This document shows positions 1-6,037 of a DNA stretch of 6,037 bases, one piece after another. The stretch's first letter is position 1. The number at the start of each line of letters is the position of its first letter. Under the pieces are notes generated by a model. It saw only the letters and a program-made list of their open reading frames with translations, made no database searches and was not told the origin of the DNA. A program made the translations under genes and the position numbers. Source of the DNA: Synergistaceae bacterium (GTDB taxonomy: Bacteria; Synergistota; Synergistia; Synergistales; Synergistaceae); the NCBI GenBank assembly GCA_028702015.1, contig JAQVPO010000084.1, positions 1-6,037 on the forward strand, given 5' to 3'.

Positions 1-469
1 ATACCTTATCGAAGACAGCGGGACATGTGTAATAGATTTTGCACACAACCCAGATGGACTTGAAAAGATACTGACAGCGTTGCGGTCGATATGCGACGGA
101 AAACTGACGGTAGTTTTCGGTGCAGGCGGCGAGAGCGACAAGAGTAAACGTCCATTGATGGGGGAGACTGCATCCAGACTTGCAGACAGCGTGATAATCA
201 GTTCTGACAACCCCAAAAGCGAAGACCCTGCAATAATTGCCTCAGAGATACTTTCCGGCGCTAAAAAACATAGTGCCGAATGCAATGTGATAATAGACAG
301 AAACGAAGCAGTAAGCTTCGGGCTTGAAAACCTCAGGAGCGGAGATATTCTTCTGCTTGCGGGCAAGGGTCCCGAATCCTATCAGATACTCAAAGAGGGA
401 CCGGTTCCCTATTCTGAAAAAGGAACCATGAATGACTGGTGTGATAAAAATGGCAGAAAGTATATATGA
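1..469 (+). CDS. murE: MurE-type UDP-MurNAc-tripeptide ligase, upstream paralogue (3' end only)
   Basis: This is the C-terminal part of a Mur ligase, cut by the window edge. The frame is open from base 2 and gives 155 residues before TGA at 467-469. The ATG at 80 is internal, because conserved MurE sequence (GTCVIDFAHNPDGLEK) lies upstream of it. Visible MurE features are the IDFAH segment, VVFGAGG, KRP-MGE, the substrate-selecting loop DNPKSEDP (206-229) and LLAGKGPESYQ near the end. The MurE family adds the third peptide residue to UDP-MurNAc-L-Ala-D-Glu using ATP in the cytoplasm. The piece aligns without gaps to the end of the next gene at a constant offset of 1579 bases, with about 60% identity by hand count, so the two are tandem paralogues. 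The key difference is Lys (codon 215-217) where the next copy and typical meso-DAP ligases have Arg. The central ATPase domain is outside the window, so activity cannot be judged. The family is certain; the amino acid added is unknown. Confidence 0.9.
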   Translation, partial: YLIEDSGTCVIDFAHNPDGLEKILTALRSICDGKLTVVFGAGGESDKSKRPLMGETASRLADSVIISSDNPKSEDPAIIASEILSGAKKHSAECNVIIDRNEAVSFGLENLRSGDILLLAGKGPESYQILKEGPVPYSEKGTMNDWCDKNGRKYI

Positions 470-483
470 CCATATCTCTATTT

Positions 484-517
484 TGAATAGATGACAATAA
501 AAAATTAAGTTTATAGC
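484..517 (+). promoter_or_regulatory. weak candidate promoter in the gap between the two murE copies
   Basis: The 73-base gap between the murE copies is AT-rich. It holds ATGACA (491-496), one mismatch from a -35 box, and TATAGC (512-517), two mismatches from a -10 box. The spacer is 15 bases, which is short. A small inverted repeat, CTATT-TTG-AATAG (478-490), lies just before it; it is too weak and lacks the T-run expected of a terminator. The gap could simply be an untranslated spacer inside the operon. Support is from by-eye matches only. Confidence 0.18.
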
Positions 518-529
518 GTACCTGTAAGC

Positions 530-534
530 GGGAG
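530..534 (+). promoter_or_regulatory. ribosome binding site fixing the start of the complete murE
   Basis: GGGAG lies 8 bases before the ATG at 543. An in-frame GTG at 534 would give three more residues, but it overlaps this site and has no good site of its own, so ATG 543 is preferred. Confidence 0.7.
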
Positions 535-542
535 TGATATTT

Positions 543-2048
543 ATGAAAATTAAAGAATTGCTGGCAAAACTGGAAAAAAGCGATATATCGTATAAAATTT
601 GGCTGTCTGATAACTGGGATCCTGCCAATGACACGGAAATTTCCCAATTGGTTTCGGACAGCAGAAAGGTCATTCCGGGGTCAATATTTGCCTGTGTCAA
701 GGGTGATCATACCGACGGGCACGACTATGCCGAAAAAGCTTTCAGGTCGGGAGCTTCAGTGCTTCTCTGTGAACACAAGCTTGATATTCAGATCCCGCAG
801 ATCATATCGGAGGATGTAAGACGCAACATGGGGCTGGTAGCCTCTCTCCTTTATGACGAGCCAGCCAAGAAATTGAAGATGATCGCACTGACAGGTACTA
901 ACGGAAAGACCACCTCCACTTTTATGACAAAATCCATACTTGACCATTCCGGCATAAAAACAGGCTTGCTGGGCACAATATATTATGATGACGGAGATTC
1001 ATGCGCAGATGCCGAACACACTACGCCGGAAGGCTCCGATCTCCAGCACTGGCTCAGCCGGATGGCAGCAAACGGATGTGAAGCATGTGTCATGGAAACA
1101 TCTTCCCATGCGATCGTGCAGGGAAGGCTTGAAGGGGTGCTTTTTGACAGGGCGGGTTTTACAAACCTCACTGTGGACCATCTTGATTATCATAAAAATA
1201 TGGAATCCTATTTTGCAGCCAAAAGGACTCTTTTTGAAAAGTATATGAGAAACAACTGGATGGCTGCTGTGAACAGCGATGACGAATACGGCTGCCGTCT
1301 GCTCAGTGAATTTGGCAGCAGGACGATAAGCTATGGCACAAAAGATAGGAACTCCAAATTCTATGCTGATATCATCGGAACTTCAATCGAAGGCATGGAT
1401 GTCAGAATAAGCACGCCTGATTCAAAGATACCAGTTGCTTCAAGGCTGCCCCTCCTTGGTGAGTACAACATCATGAATGCTCTCCAGGCTCTTTCGATAT
1501 GCTGGTCTTTAGGCGTTCGTGACAATACAGCATTGGAGGGTCTGCTGCTTATGAAACAGGTCCCCGGAAGGCTTGAAAGATATATCATCCCAGGATCAGG
1601 CACATGTGTCATAGATTTTGCCCACAGCCCCGACAGCCTTGAAAAAGTGATCAGGACCCTCAGAAGTGTCTGTAAAGGAAAGCTTCTTGTGGTTTTTGGA
1701 GCTGGGGGAGACCGGGATAAGACCAAACGTCCCATAATGGGAGAGATAGCGGCGAGGCTGGCTGATTCTGTAATTATTACTTCAGATAATCCCAGAAGCG
1801 AAGATCCTGAGACTATTGTCTCGGAGATAGAGGAGGGAGCGCAGAAACATTCTCAGGCATACAGCCGGATAGTGGACCGGAGGTCAGCTATATTTGAGGG
1901 GCTGAACAAAACAGGTCCCGATGACATACTTCTGATAGCAGGAAAGGGACCGGAACCATACCAGATACTAAAAGACGGGCCCATTCCGTTCCTGGACAAA
2001 AACGTTATGACTGAATGGTGCAGGGAAAACGGAAAAGAGGTGCTCTGA
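543..2048 (+). CDS. murE: UDP-N-acetylmuramoyl-L-alanyl-D-glutamate--diaminopimelate ligase MurE, complete
   Basis: This protein of 501 residues adds the third amino acid, probably meso-diaminopimelate, to UDP-MurNAc-L-Ala-D-Glu with ATP in the cytoplasm. The N-terminal UDP-binding domain carries SDSRKVIPGSIF and KG-H-DGH-Y. The central domain has the P-loop TGTNGKTT (residues 117-124), TTP (160-162), ETSSHA with His189, NLTVDHLDYH, and Lys227 in AAKR, the position of the carbamylated lysine of Mur ligases. The C-terminal domain has PGRLER, IDFAH (His361), the selectivity loop DNPRSEDP (DNPR at 415-418) and GKGPE (467-471). E. coli MurE has DNPR at almost the same residue number. GKGPE replaces the common GKGHE, and the upstream copy shares this. 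Length is normal for the family, with no frameshift. Start ATG 543 is chosen for its GGGAG site; GTG 534 is possible. It ends in a 1-base overlap with murF. DNPR suggests meso-DAP, although ligases for related diamino diacids can share it. Confidence 0.95.
   Translation: MKIKELLAKLEKSDISYKIWLSDNWDPANDTEISQLVSDSRKVIPGSIFACVKGDHTDGHDYAEKAFRSGASVLLCEHKLDIQIPQIISEDVRRNMGLVASLLYDEPAKKLKMIALTGTNGKTTSTFMTKSILDHSGIKTGLLGTIYYDDGDSCADAEHTTPEGSDLQHWLSRMAANGCEACVMETSSHAIVQGRLEGVLFDRAGFTNLTVDHLDYHKNMESYFAAKRTLFEKYMRNNWMAAVNSDDEYGCRLLSEFGSRTISYGTKDRNSKFYADIIGTSIEGMDVRISTPDSKIPVASRLPLLGEYNIMNALQALSICWSLGVRDNTALEGLLLMKQVPGRLERYIIPGSGTCVIDFAHSPDSLEKVIRTLRSVCKGKLLVVFGAGGDRDKTKRPIMGEIAARLADSVIITSDNPRSEDPETIVSEIEEGAQKHSQAYSRIVDRRSAIFEGLNKTGPDDILLIAGKGPEPYQILKDGPIPFLDKNVMTEWCRENGKEVL
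2036..2041 (+). promoter_or_regulatory. ribosome binding site of murF inside the end of murE
   Basis: AGAGGT lies 6 bases before the ATG at 2048 and within the last codons of murE. It supports ATG 2048 over the longer in-frame opening at 2015, which would overlap murE by 34 bases. Stop and start share one base (TGATG), typical of translational coupling. Confidence 0.7.
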
Positions 2049-3454
2049 TGGCACGGGTTACTGTTTCAGATGCTGCTTTATGGTCAGGCGGGAAATATTA
2101 CGGACCCGACATCCAGCTTTGCAGGTCATGGAAAAACGACAGCAGGGAGGTATGTCCTGGAGATGCTTTTGTCGCCCTGAAGGGTGGAAAAACTGACGGA
2201 CATAATTTCGTTCACAGTGCAGTAGATAGAGGAGCAAAGCTTTTGCTTGTAAATTCAGACAAGCTGGATGAACTGTCGCTTCTTGGTGCAGAATACTCCG
2301 GTATTTCAGTAATAGCTGTAGATAATACGGAGAAAGCACTGGCAGCTGTCGCTAAAGAATATCTAAGGCTTCATGCCCCGAAAGTTATAGGAATAACCGG
2401 AAGTGTAGGCAAGACAACGACCAAGGAATTGATTGTCAGTCTTCTGCAGTCTGTTAAAAAAGTGCACAGTACTATCAGAAGCTTCAATACTGTCATAGGA
2501 TGCAGCCTTACTATCCTTGCCATGCCGGAAGAGACTGAGGTACTGGTGCTTGAGTTCGGAACGAATCATTTCGGTGAAATAAGAGAGATGGTCTCTCTTT
2601 TTCCTCCTCATCTTGCAATCATTACAGAGGTCGCACCTGCACACCTTGAAGGGTTTAAGGACCTGGATGGTGTGCTGAGTGCGAAAATGGAGATATTTGA
2701 ATCAGAAAAACTTGAAATGATAGTATATAACTCAGACAATAAACCTCTGAAAAAACAATTGTCCTATAAATATAATAACATTGAAAAAATAGGTGTTGGA
2801 AGAGAAGAAGAGAGCGGGCTGAAAATTCTGGGTTCGGATATATCGCTTGCCGGAGACGAGGCACAGCTGATTTCATCCTATTCTTTCGAAGGAAGCCGCT
2901 TTGAATTGAAGACCCATCTTTTTGGTGTCCAGCATTCATATAATGTGGGATATGCCTTTCTTGCTGCCCGCATGTTCGGAGCAGGAACAGCAGAAGCAAA
3001 CGAAAAACTTTCAGTGTTTTTGCCAAGTTCAGGCAGGGGCAAATACAAAAGACTGCCACAAAACCTTTGGATCATAGATGAGGCATATAATGCAAACCCG
3101 CGTTCAATGCGTGCTGCCATAGAAAACACTCTAAATATAGCGGGCAGCTCCGCCCTGACTCCATACGCAGTTCTCGGAGGGATGAGAGAGCTTGGTGACT
3201 CTTCGGCTTACTGGCATCAGGATATGATCCAGATGCTGATCCCGTTCGGTAAGGTGATCCTTTTGGGCGAAGAGTGGTTTGATGAAAGTATCGTTATCCC
3301 GGACAATACCCGGAGATACAGGTCATTTGAAGAGATAACAAGTCTGCCTGATTCTCTGTCACTGCCCGATTCCGTGATTTTGATCAAGGGCTCCAACTCA
3401 TATGGACTGAAAAGGCTGGTAGCACTTTTTACGGAGGGAAGACATGTATACTGA
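2048..3454 (+). CDS. murF: UDP-N-acetylmuramoyl-tripeptide--D-alanyl-D-alanine ligase MurF
   Basis: This protein of 468 residues joins D-Ala-D-Ala to UDP-MurNAc-tripeptide, the last cytoplasmic ligase step, using ATP. The N-terminal domain has the SR-V-PGDAFVALKG-K-DGH-F pattern shared by MurE and MurF. The central domain has the P-loop TGSVGKTT (residues 117-124), SFNTVIG, LEFGTNHFGEI, PAHLEGF (His199) and Lys213 in LSAKMEIFE, the expected carbamylated lysine. The C-terminal domain has DEAYNANP (344-351), the MurF signature, then LGGMRELG and KGSNSYG (447-453). Some conserved spots differ from common MurF sequences: EFGTN where EMG-N is usual, NTVIG where NNEIG or NTEIG is usual, and KGSN where KGSR is usual. 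The fold and signature motifs are intact, so it should be active. It overlaps murE by 1 base and mraY by 11 bases, so it is probably coupled to both. The function call is firm. Confidence 0.95.
   Translation: MARVTVSDAALWSGGKYYGPDIQLCRSWKNDSREVCPGDAFVALKGGKTDGHNFVHSAVDRGAKLLLVNSDKLDELSLLGAEYSGISVIAVDNTEKALAAVAKEYLRLHAPKVIGITGSVGKTTTKELIVSLLQSVKKVHSTIRSFNTVIGCSLTILAMPEETEVLVLEFGTNHFGEIREMVSLFPPHLAIITEVAPAHLEGFKDLDGVLSAKMEIFESEKLEMIVYNSDNKPLKKQLSYKYNNIEKIGVGREEESGLKILGSDISLAGDEAQLISSYSFEGSRFELKTHLFGVQHSYNVGYAFLAARMFGAGTAEANEKLSVFLPSSGRGKYKRLPQNLWIIDEAYNANPRSMRAAIENTLNIAGSSALTPYAVLGGMRELGDSSAYWHQDMIQMLIPFGKVILLGEEWFDESIVIPDNTRRYRSFEEITSLPDSLSLPDSVILIKGSNSYGLKRLVALFTEGRHVY
3433..3438 (+). promoter_or_regulatory. 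ribosome binding site of mraY inside the end of murF
   Basis: GGAGGG lies 5 bases before the ATG at 3444 and within the last murF codons. It is the strongest Shine-Dalgarno match in the window and supports the start that overlaps murF by 11 bases. Confidence 0.75.
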
Positions 3455-4403
3455 GTTTGTAATGGTACTTGCTCTATCCCTTTTTGCTGAATTATTTTTC
3501 CAGCAAATATGGATAAAGGAAATGCACAAATTAAAAATAGAGCAGGTGACTAAGCTCTACGGACCGTCATGGCATGAAAAAACCAAAACAGGTACGCCTA
3601 CCATGGGCGGTATAATTTTTGTGCCCGTCTTTCTTGTCTCAATATATGCCGGATATTTTCTGACACCTTATGCGGAGCTTAGTACCCTCTTCAAGATAGC
3701 TCTCTATCCGGTTTTAGCTGCGGCAGTAGGTTTTTTTGACGACTGGATCAAATATACAAGGAGATCGAGCGACGGTCTTAAAAGTATGGAAAAACTTGTC
3801 CTCCAGATAATAGTTACCATCCCATGGGCCATGTGGGTAACTCCTGAATCCATGCTTCTTTTTCCGACGGTTTCAATAAGCAGGTATTTAGGAATAGGCA
3901 TTATAACCTTTACAGGCGTCGGACTTCAGAATGCTGTTAATGTAACAGACGGCCTTGACGGCCTGGCAGCCGGATCGATCCTAATTTCTCTGATGGGAGC
4001 ACTTTCCTTTCTCGGCGGAGAGCCGTCGGTGATCCTCGCGATCGGTTCGGCAACAGGCATATGCATGGGGTTTTTATGGCACAACTCATGTCCGGCGAGT
4101 GTTTTTATGGGTGATGTCGGAGCGCATTTTTTTGCCGGATTGCTGCTTTCCCTCTGTGTCGTATCAGGAGTGTTTATTTTTGTCATTCCAATTTCGTTTA
4201 TATTCGGACTTGAGATAATTTCAGTTGCACTCCAGATAATATCAATAAGATTCTTCAATAAAAAAATATTCCTTATGAGTCCGGTGCACCATCATTTTGA
4301 GATGCTGGGATGGAAAGAAACACAGATAGTCAATCGTTTTTGGATAGTTCATGCAGCAGGGATGCTCATGCTGATGTCACTGCTCTTTTTGATGATATTC
4401 TAG
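3444..4403 (+). CDS. mraY: phospho-N-acetylmuramoyl-pentapeptide transferase MraY
   Basis: This integral membrane enzyme of 319 residues transfers phospho-MurNAc-pentapeptide from UDP to undecaprenyl phosphate, making lipid I on the inner face of the cytoplasmic membrane. Motifs in order are KTGTPTMGG, FFDDWIK with the Asp pair 99-100, NAVNVTDGLDGLAAG (163-177, Asp169), FMGDVGAH with Asp224, and SPVHHHFEMLGW with the His triplet 282-284. Most of the rest is hydrophobic, with about nine or ten membrane segments by eye, as known for MraY. The length resembles the shorter family members (about 320 residues) rather than E. coli's 360. The loop after the third catalytic Asp reads GDVGAHFFAG, where GDTGSLALG is the usual form; the Asp itself is kept. 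The FDDW and GLK loop also departs from the common IDDY and LGL. The gene begins inside murF and is followed by a 54-base gap before murD. Confidence 0.95.
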   Translation: MYTEFVMVLALSLFAELFFQQIWIKEMHKLKIEQVTKLYGPSWHEKTKTGTPTMGGIIFVPVFLVSIYAGYFLTPYAELSTLFKIALYPVLAAAVGFFDDWIKYTRRSSDGLKSMEKLVLQIIVTIPWAMWVTPESMLLFPTVSISRYLGIGIITFTGVGLQNAVNVTDGLDGLAAGSILISLMGALSFLGGEPSVILAIGSATGICMGFLWHNSCPASVFMGDVGAHFFAGLLLSLCVVSGVFIFVIPISFIFGLEIISVALQIISIRFFNKKIFLMSPVHHHFEMLGWKETQIVNRFWIVHAAGMLMLMSLLFLMIF

Positions 4404-4445
4404 GCATAGAATAATAAATTTGTATTTAGCTGAATCTGTTCCGTT

Positions 4446-4451
4446 GGGGGT
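4446..4451 (+). promoter_or_regulatory. ribosome binding site of murD
   Basis: GGGGGT lies 6 bases before the ATG at 4458, one mismatch from the ideal GGAGGT. The 54-base gap before murD is AT-rich in its first part and shows no convincing promoter or terminator hairpin. Confidence 0.6.
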
Positions 4452-4457
4452 CTAAAG

Positions 4458-5825
4458 ATGAATAATAATACTTATAAGGGTAAAAAGATCACAGTGATCG
4501 GTGCAGGAGTGAGCGGAAGGTCGCTGGCAGAGCTTGCAAGCAAACTTGGGGCTGAAGTCTTCGTCTCAGATCTCAAGAAGATGTCTGATGTGTCTATAAA
4601 AGCTTTTGAAGCTATGGGAGCGGATTGGGAAGAGGAGGGCAACACAGAGAGAGTTCTCGGATCTGACGAGATCGTTCTGAGTTCAGGAGTCTCCCATGAC
4701 ATACCTATCTTGAAGCTTGCTGCTTCCAGAGGGATACCTGTTACAGGTGAGCTGGATTTCGTATATCCCTTGATGTCAGGCAGAATAATAGCAGTCACAG
4801 GGAGCAACGGGAAAACGACAACAGCTTCTATGACAGGTTTTTTCCTGGAAAGATCAGGAACTGATCCAATGCTTGGCGGCAACATCGGAAATCCTGCTGC
4901 AAATGCGGCATATAAGCAGACCGATTTTCTGGTGCTGGAACTGAGCAGTTTCCAGCTCAGCAACGTAAGTAAATTTAAGTGCGATGTTGCTATCGTGACC
5001 AACCTTGCTCCGGACCATATAGACTGGCACGGAACATACGAAAAATATGTAGAAGCTAAAGCCAATTTGATACGTTCGCTTTCACCGAATGGGTACGCGA
5101 TCTACCAGGAAAGGGATTCTAAAGATCTCAAGGTCCCTCCGGACAAGGGGTATCCGCTGAGCTGGCGAAAGCCAGACAGCAGCAAAAAGGGGATCTATCT
5201 GGATAATGAAAGCTCCGCTGCTTATATATGTCTCAAAGATGGAGATAATCCGGTGAAGCTTTTTGATTTCAAAGCTGTGAAACTGCTGGGTGCTCATAAT
5301 ATCGAAAATACTGCAATGGCATCAGCAGCACTTCTGCTTAGTGGGTGCGGAACAGCAGATCCTGCAGTGATATCAGATTATCAGCCGCCAAAACACCGCT
5401 GTGCATTTGCCGGATCATTAAACGGAATAACGTTCGTCGATGATTCAAAGGGAACAAATGTAGCCGCATCCGTAACGGCAATGAGTTCGCTGGAGGGCTG
5501 CAAGGTAATGATCATTGGAGGTCAGGGCAAAGGCGAGGACTATATGCCTCTTGCTGAAGCGGTCTTAAAATATGCAAAAAGCGTTTTTCTGTTAGGTGAA
5601 GAAAAAGATAAAATTGCATTAGCTCTCGATTCAGCAGGATATAAAAATTACTCAAAAGTACCGTCTATGGAAGAGGCTGTAGAAAGAGCTTACAGGGACG
5701 CTGCATATGGAGATACTGTACTGCTTTCGCCTGCGTGCACGAGCTGGGATATGTATCCCAACTACGGGGCGAGGGGAGACCACTTCTGCGCGATAGTAAA
5801 AGGGATAATAGAAAGAGATTCATAG
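4458..5825 (+). CDS. murD: UDP-N-acetylmuramoyl-L-alanine--D-glutamate ligase MurD
   Basis: This cytoplasmic ligase of 455 residues adds D-glutamate to UDP-MurNAc-L-Ala with ATP, the step before MurE. The N-terminal Rossmann-like domain starts with VIGAGVSGRS (glycines 15, 17 and 20) and contains LSSGVSHDIP. The central domain has the P-loop TGSNGKTT (114-121), LELSSFQLS, NLAPDHIDWHG and Lys201 in EAKANL, the position of the carbamylated lysine (Lys198 in E. coli). The C-terminal domain has PPKHRCAF, DDSKGTN (328-334), IIGGQGKGEDY and LSPACTSWD with Ser424, the D-Glu-binding end of MurD, followed by GARGDHF. SPACTSWD has Trp430 where Leu or Phe is common, and DSKGTN has Gly where Ala is usual; both look like lineage variation. 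Length is normal for MurD. The start is supported by its GGGGGT site. It is followed 3 bases later by the first candidate ATG of the ftsW-type gene. Confidence 0.95.
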   Translation: MNNNTYKGKKITVIGAGVSGRSLAELASKLGAEVFVSDLKKMSDVSIKAFEAMGADWEEEGNTERVLGSDEIVLSSGVSHDIPILKLAASRGIPVTGELDFVYPLMSGRIIAVTGSNGKTTTASMTGFFLERSGTDPMLGGNIGNPAANAAYKQTDFLVLELSSFQLSNVSKFKCDVAIVTNLAPDHIDWHGTYEKYVEAKANLIRSLSPNGYAIYQERDSKDLKVPPDKGYPLSWRKPDSSKKGIYLDNESSAAYICLKDGDNPVKLFDFKAVKLLGAHNIENTAMASAALLLSGCGTADPAVISDYQPPKHRCAFAGSLNGITFVDDSKGTNVAASVTAMSSLEGCKVMIIGGQGKGEDYMPLAEAVLKYAKSVFLLGEEKDKIALALDSAGYKNYSKVPSMEEAVERAYRDAAYGDTVLLSPACTSWDMYPNYGARGDHFCAIVKGIIERDS

Positions 5826-5828
5826 GTC

Positions 5829-6037
5829 ATGAACGGAATGGATGAAATTCGGGGAAAAATGAAGCCGAGGATCAACCCGTTTATATGGGTCATCCCCATG
5901 ATATTGAGCGGGATAGGCATCCTCATGATAACTTCAACGACAAGTCCGAATTCATTCACCCTTACAGGGACCCCTTTTCAGATGGGTATAAAACAGGCGC
6001 AATGGCTTCTTATAGCGCTTTCTGTCATGTTCGTTGT
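5829..6037 (+). CDS. ftsW: FtsW/RodA (SEDS) family protein, 5' end only
   Basis: The frame is open from ATG 5829 to the window edge, giving 69 complete codons. A short charged N-terminus is followed by a hydrophobic segment, INPFIWVIPMILSGIGILMI, then a polar stretch with TSTTSPNSF, then KQAQWLLIAL and a second hydrophobic segment starting at the edge. This matches the start of SEDS proteins: first membrane helix with G-G-LM, a loop containing S-S, then a Q--W motif entering helix two. FtsW is the peptidoglycan glycosyltransferase working with class B PBPs at the septum, and its place after murD is the standard dcw position, which favours FtsW over RodA. The start is uncertain. ATG 5829 has only a weak AGAG at 5814-5817, ATG 5838 has AGGT 10 bases upstream, and ATG 5859 has GGGGA 3 bases upstream, which is close. 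All three are in frame. The catalytic Asp region is outside the window. Confidence 0.8.
   Translation, partial: MNGMDEIRGKMKPRINPFIWVIPMILSGIGILMITSTTSPNSFTLTGTPFQMGIKQAQWLLIALSVMFV

Noticed and set aside
395..409. Near-palindrome AGGGACCGGTTCCCT in the first murE copy as an operator site
   Set aside because: It sits inside coding sequence for a conserved EGPVP segment and has no second copy elsewhere in the window.
80..469. A short separate gene starting at ATG 80
   Set aside because: The frame continues to the left edge with conserved MurE residues (IDFAH and LEK), so the ATG is internal to a truncated larger gene.
478..490. Inverted repeat CTATT-TTG-AATAG after the first murE copy as a terminator
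   Set aside because: The stem is only 5 A/T-rich pairs and no T-run follows, so it would not act as an intrinsic terminator.
242..700. Open frame of 152 codons on the - strand across the junction of the two murE genes
   Set aside because: It lies opposite well-supported murE coding sequence, encodes no recognisable motif, and has no clear ribosome site.
2015..2047. Earlier murF start at 2015
   Set aside because: It would add 11 residues that overlap the murE end; the ATG at 2048 has a well-placed AGAGGT and gives the usual MurF N-terminus.
4472..5065. Open frame of 197 codons on the - strand inside murD
   Set aside because: It is the reverse shadow of a complete, motif-rich murD; the translation is low-complexity Ser/Pro/Leu-rich and resembles no family I know.

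Overview
This window is a segment of a bacterial division and cell wall (dcw) cluster. All genes are on the + strand and packed like an operon. In order they are the 3' end of a first murE-type ligase gene (1-469), a second, complete murE (543-2048), murF (2048-3454), mraY (3444-4403), murD (4458-5825) and the 5' end of an ftsW/rodA-type gene (5829 to the window edge). No RNA gene, mobile element, CRISPR array or clear intrinsic terminator is visible. The only non-coding stretches are two short gaps, 470-542 and 4404-4457.

The genes cover consecutive steps of peptidoglycan precursor synthesis. MurD adds D-Glu to UDP-MurNAc-L-Ala, MurE adds the third (diamino) residue, and MurF adds D-Ala-D-Ala. 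MraY then moves the phospho-MurNAc-pentapeptide onto undecaprenyl phosphate at the membrane, and the FtsW-type protein belongs to the septal SEDS glycosyltransferase family. MurE-murF and murF-mraY overlap by 1 and 11 bases, which suggests translational coupling.

The unusual point is the tandem pair of murE paralogues. Over the 155 visible residues of the first copy the two align without a gap and are about 60% identical by hand count. They differ at a position known to matter for amino-acid selection: the complete copy has the DNPR motif typical of meso-diaminopimelate-adding MurE, while the upstream copy has DNPK. Whether the upstream copy is a second ligase with another specificity, a redundant copy, or something else cannot be settled from this window.

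Organism: a bacterium with moderate G+C, frequent ATA (Ile) and AGA/AGG (Arg) codons, and the classical murE-murF-mraY-murD-ftsW order. DNPR in the complete MurE points to meso-DAP (or a similar diamino diacid) peptidoglycan. A Synergistota-like or Firmicutes-like anaerobe is a guess only; the sequence has no marker that settles the phylum.
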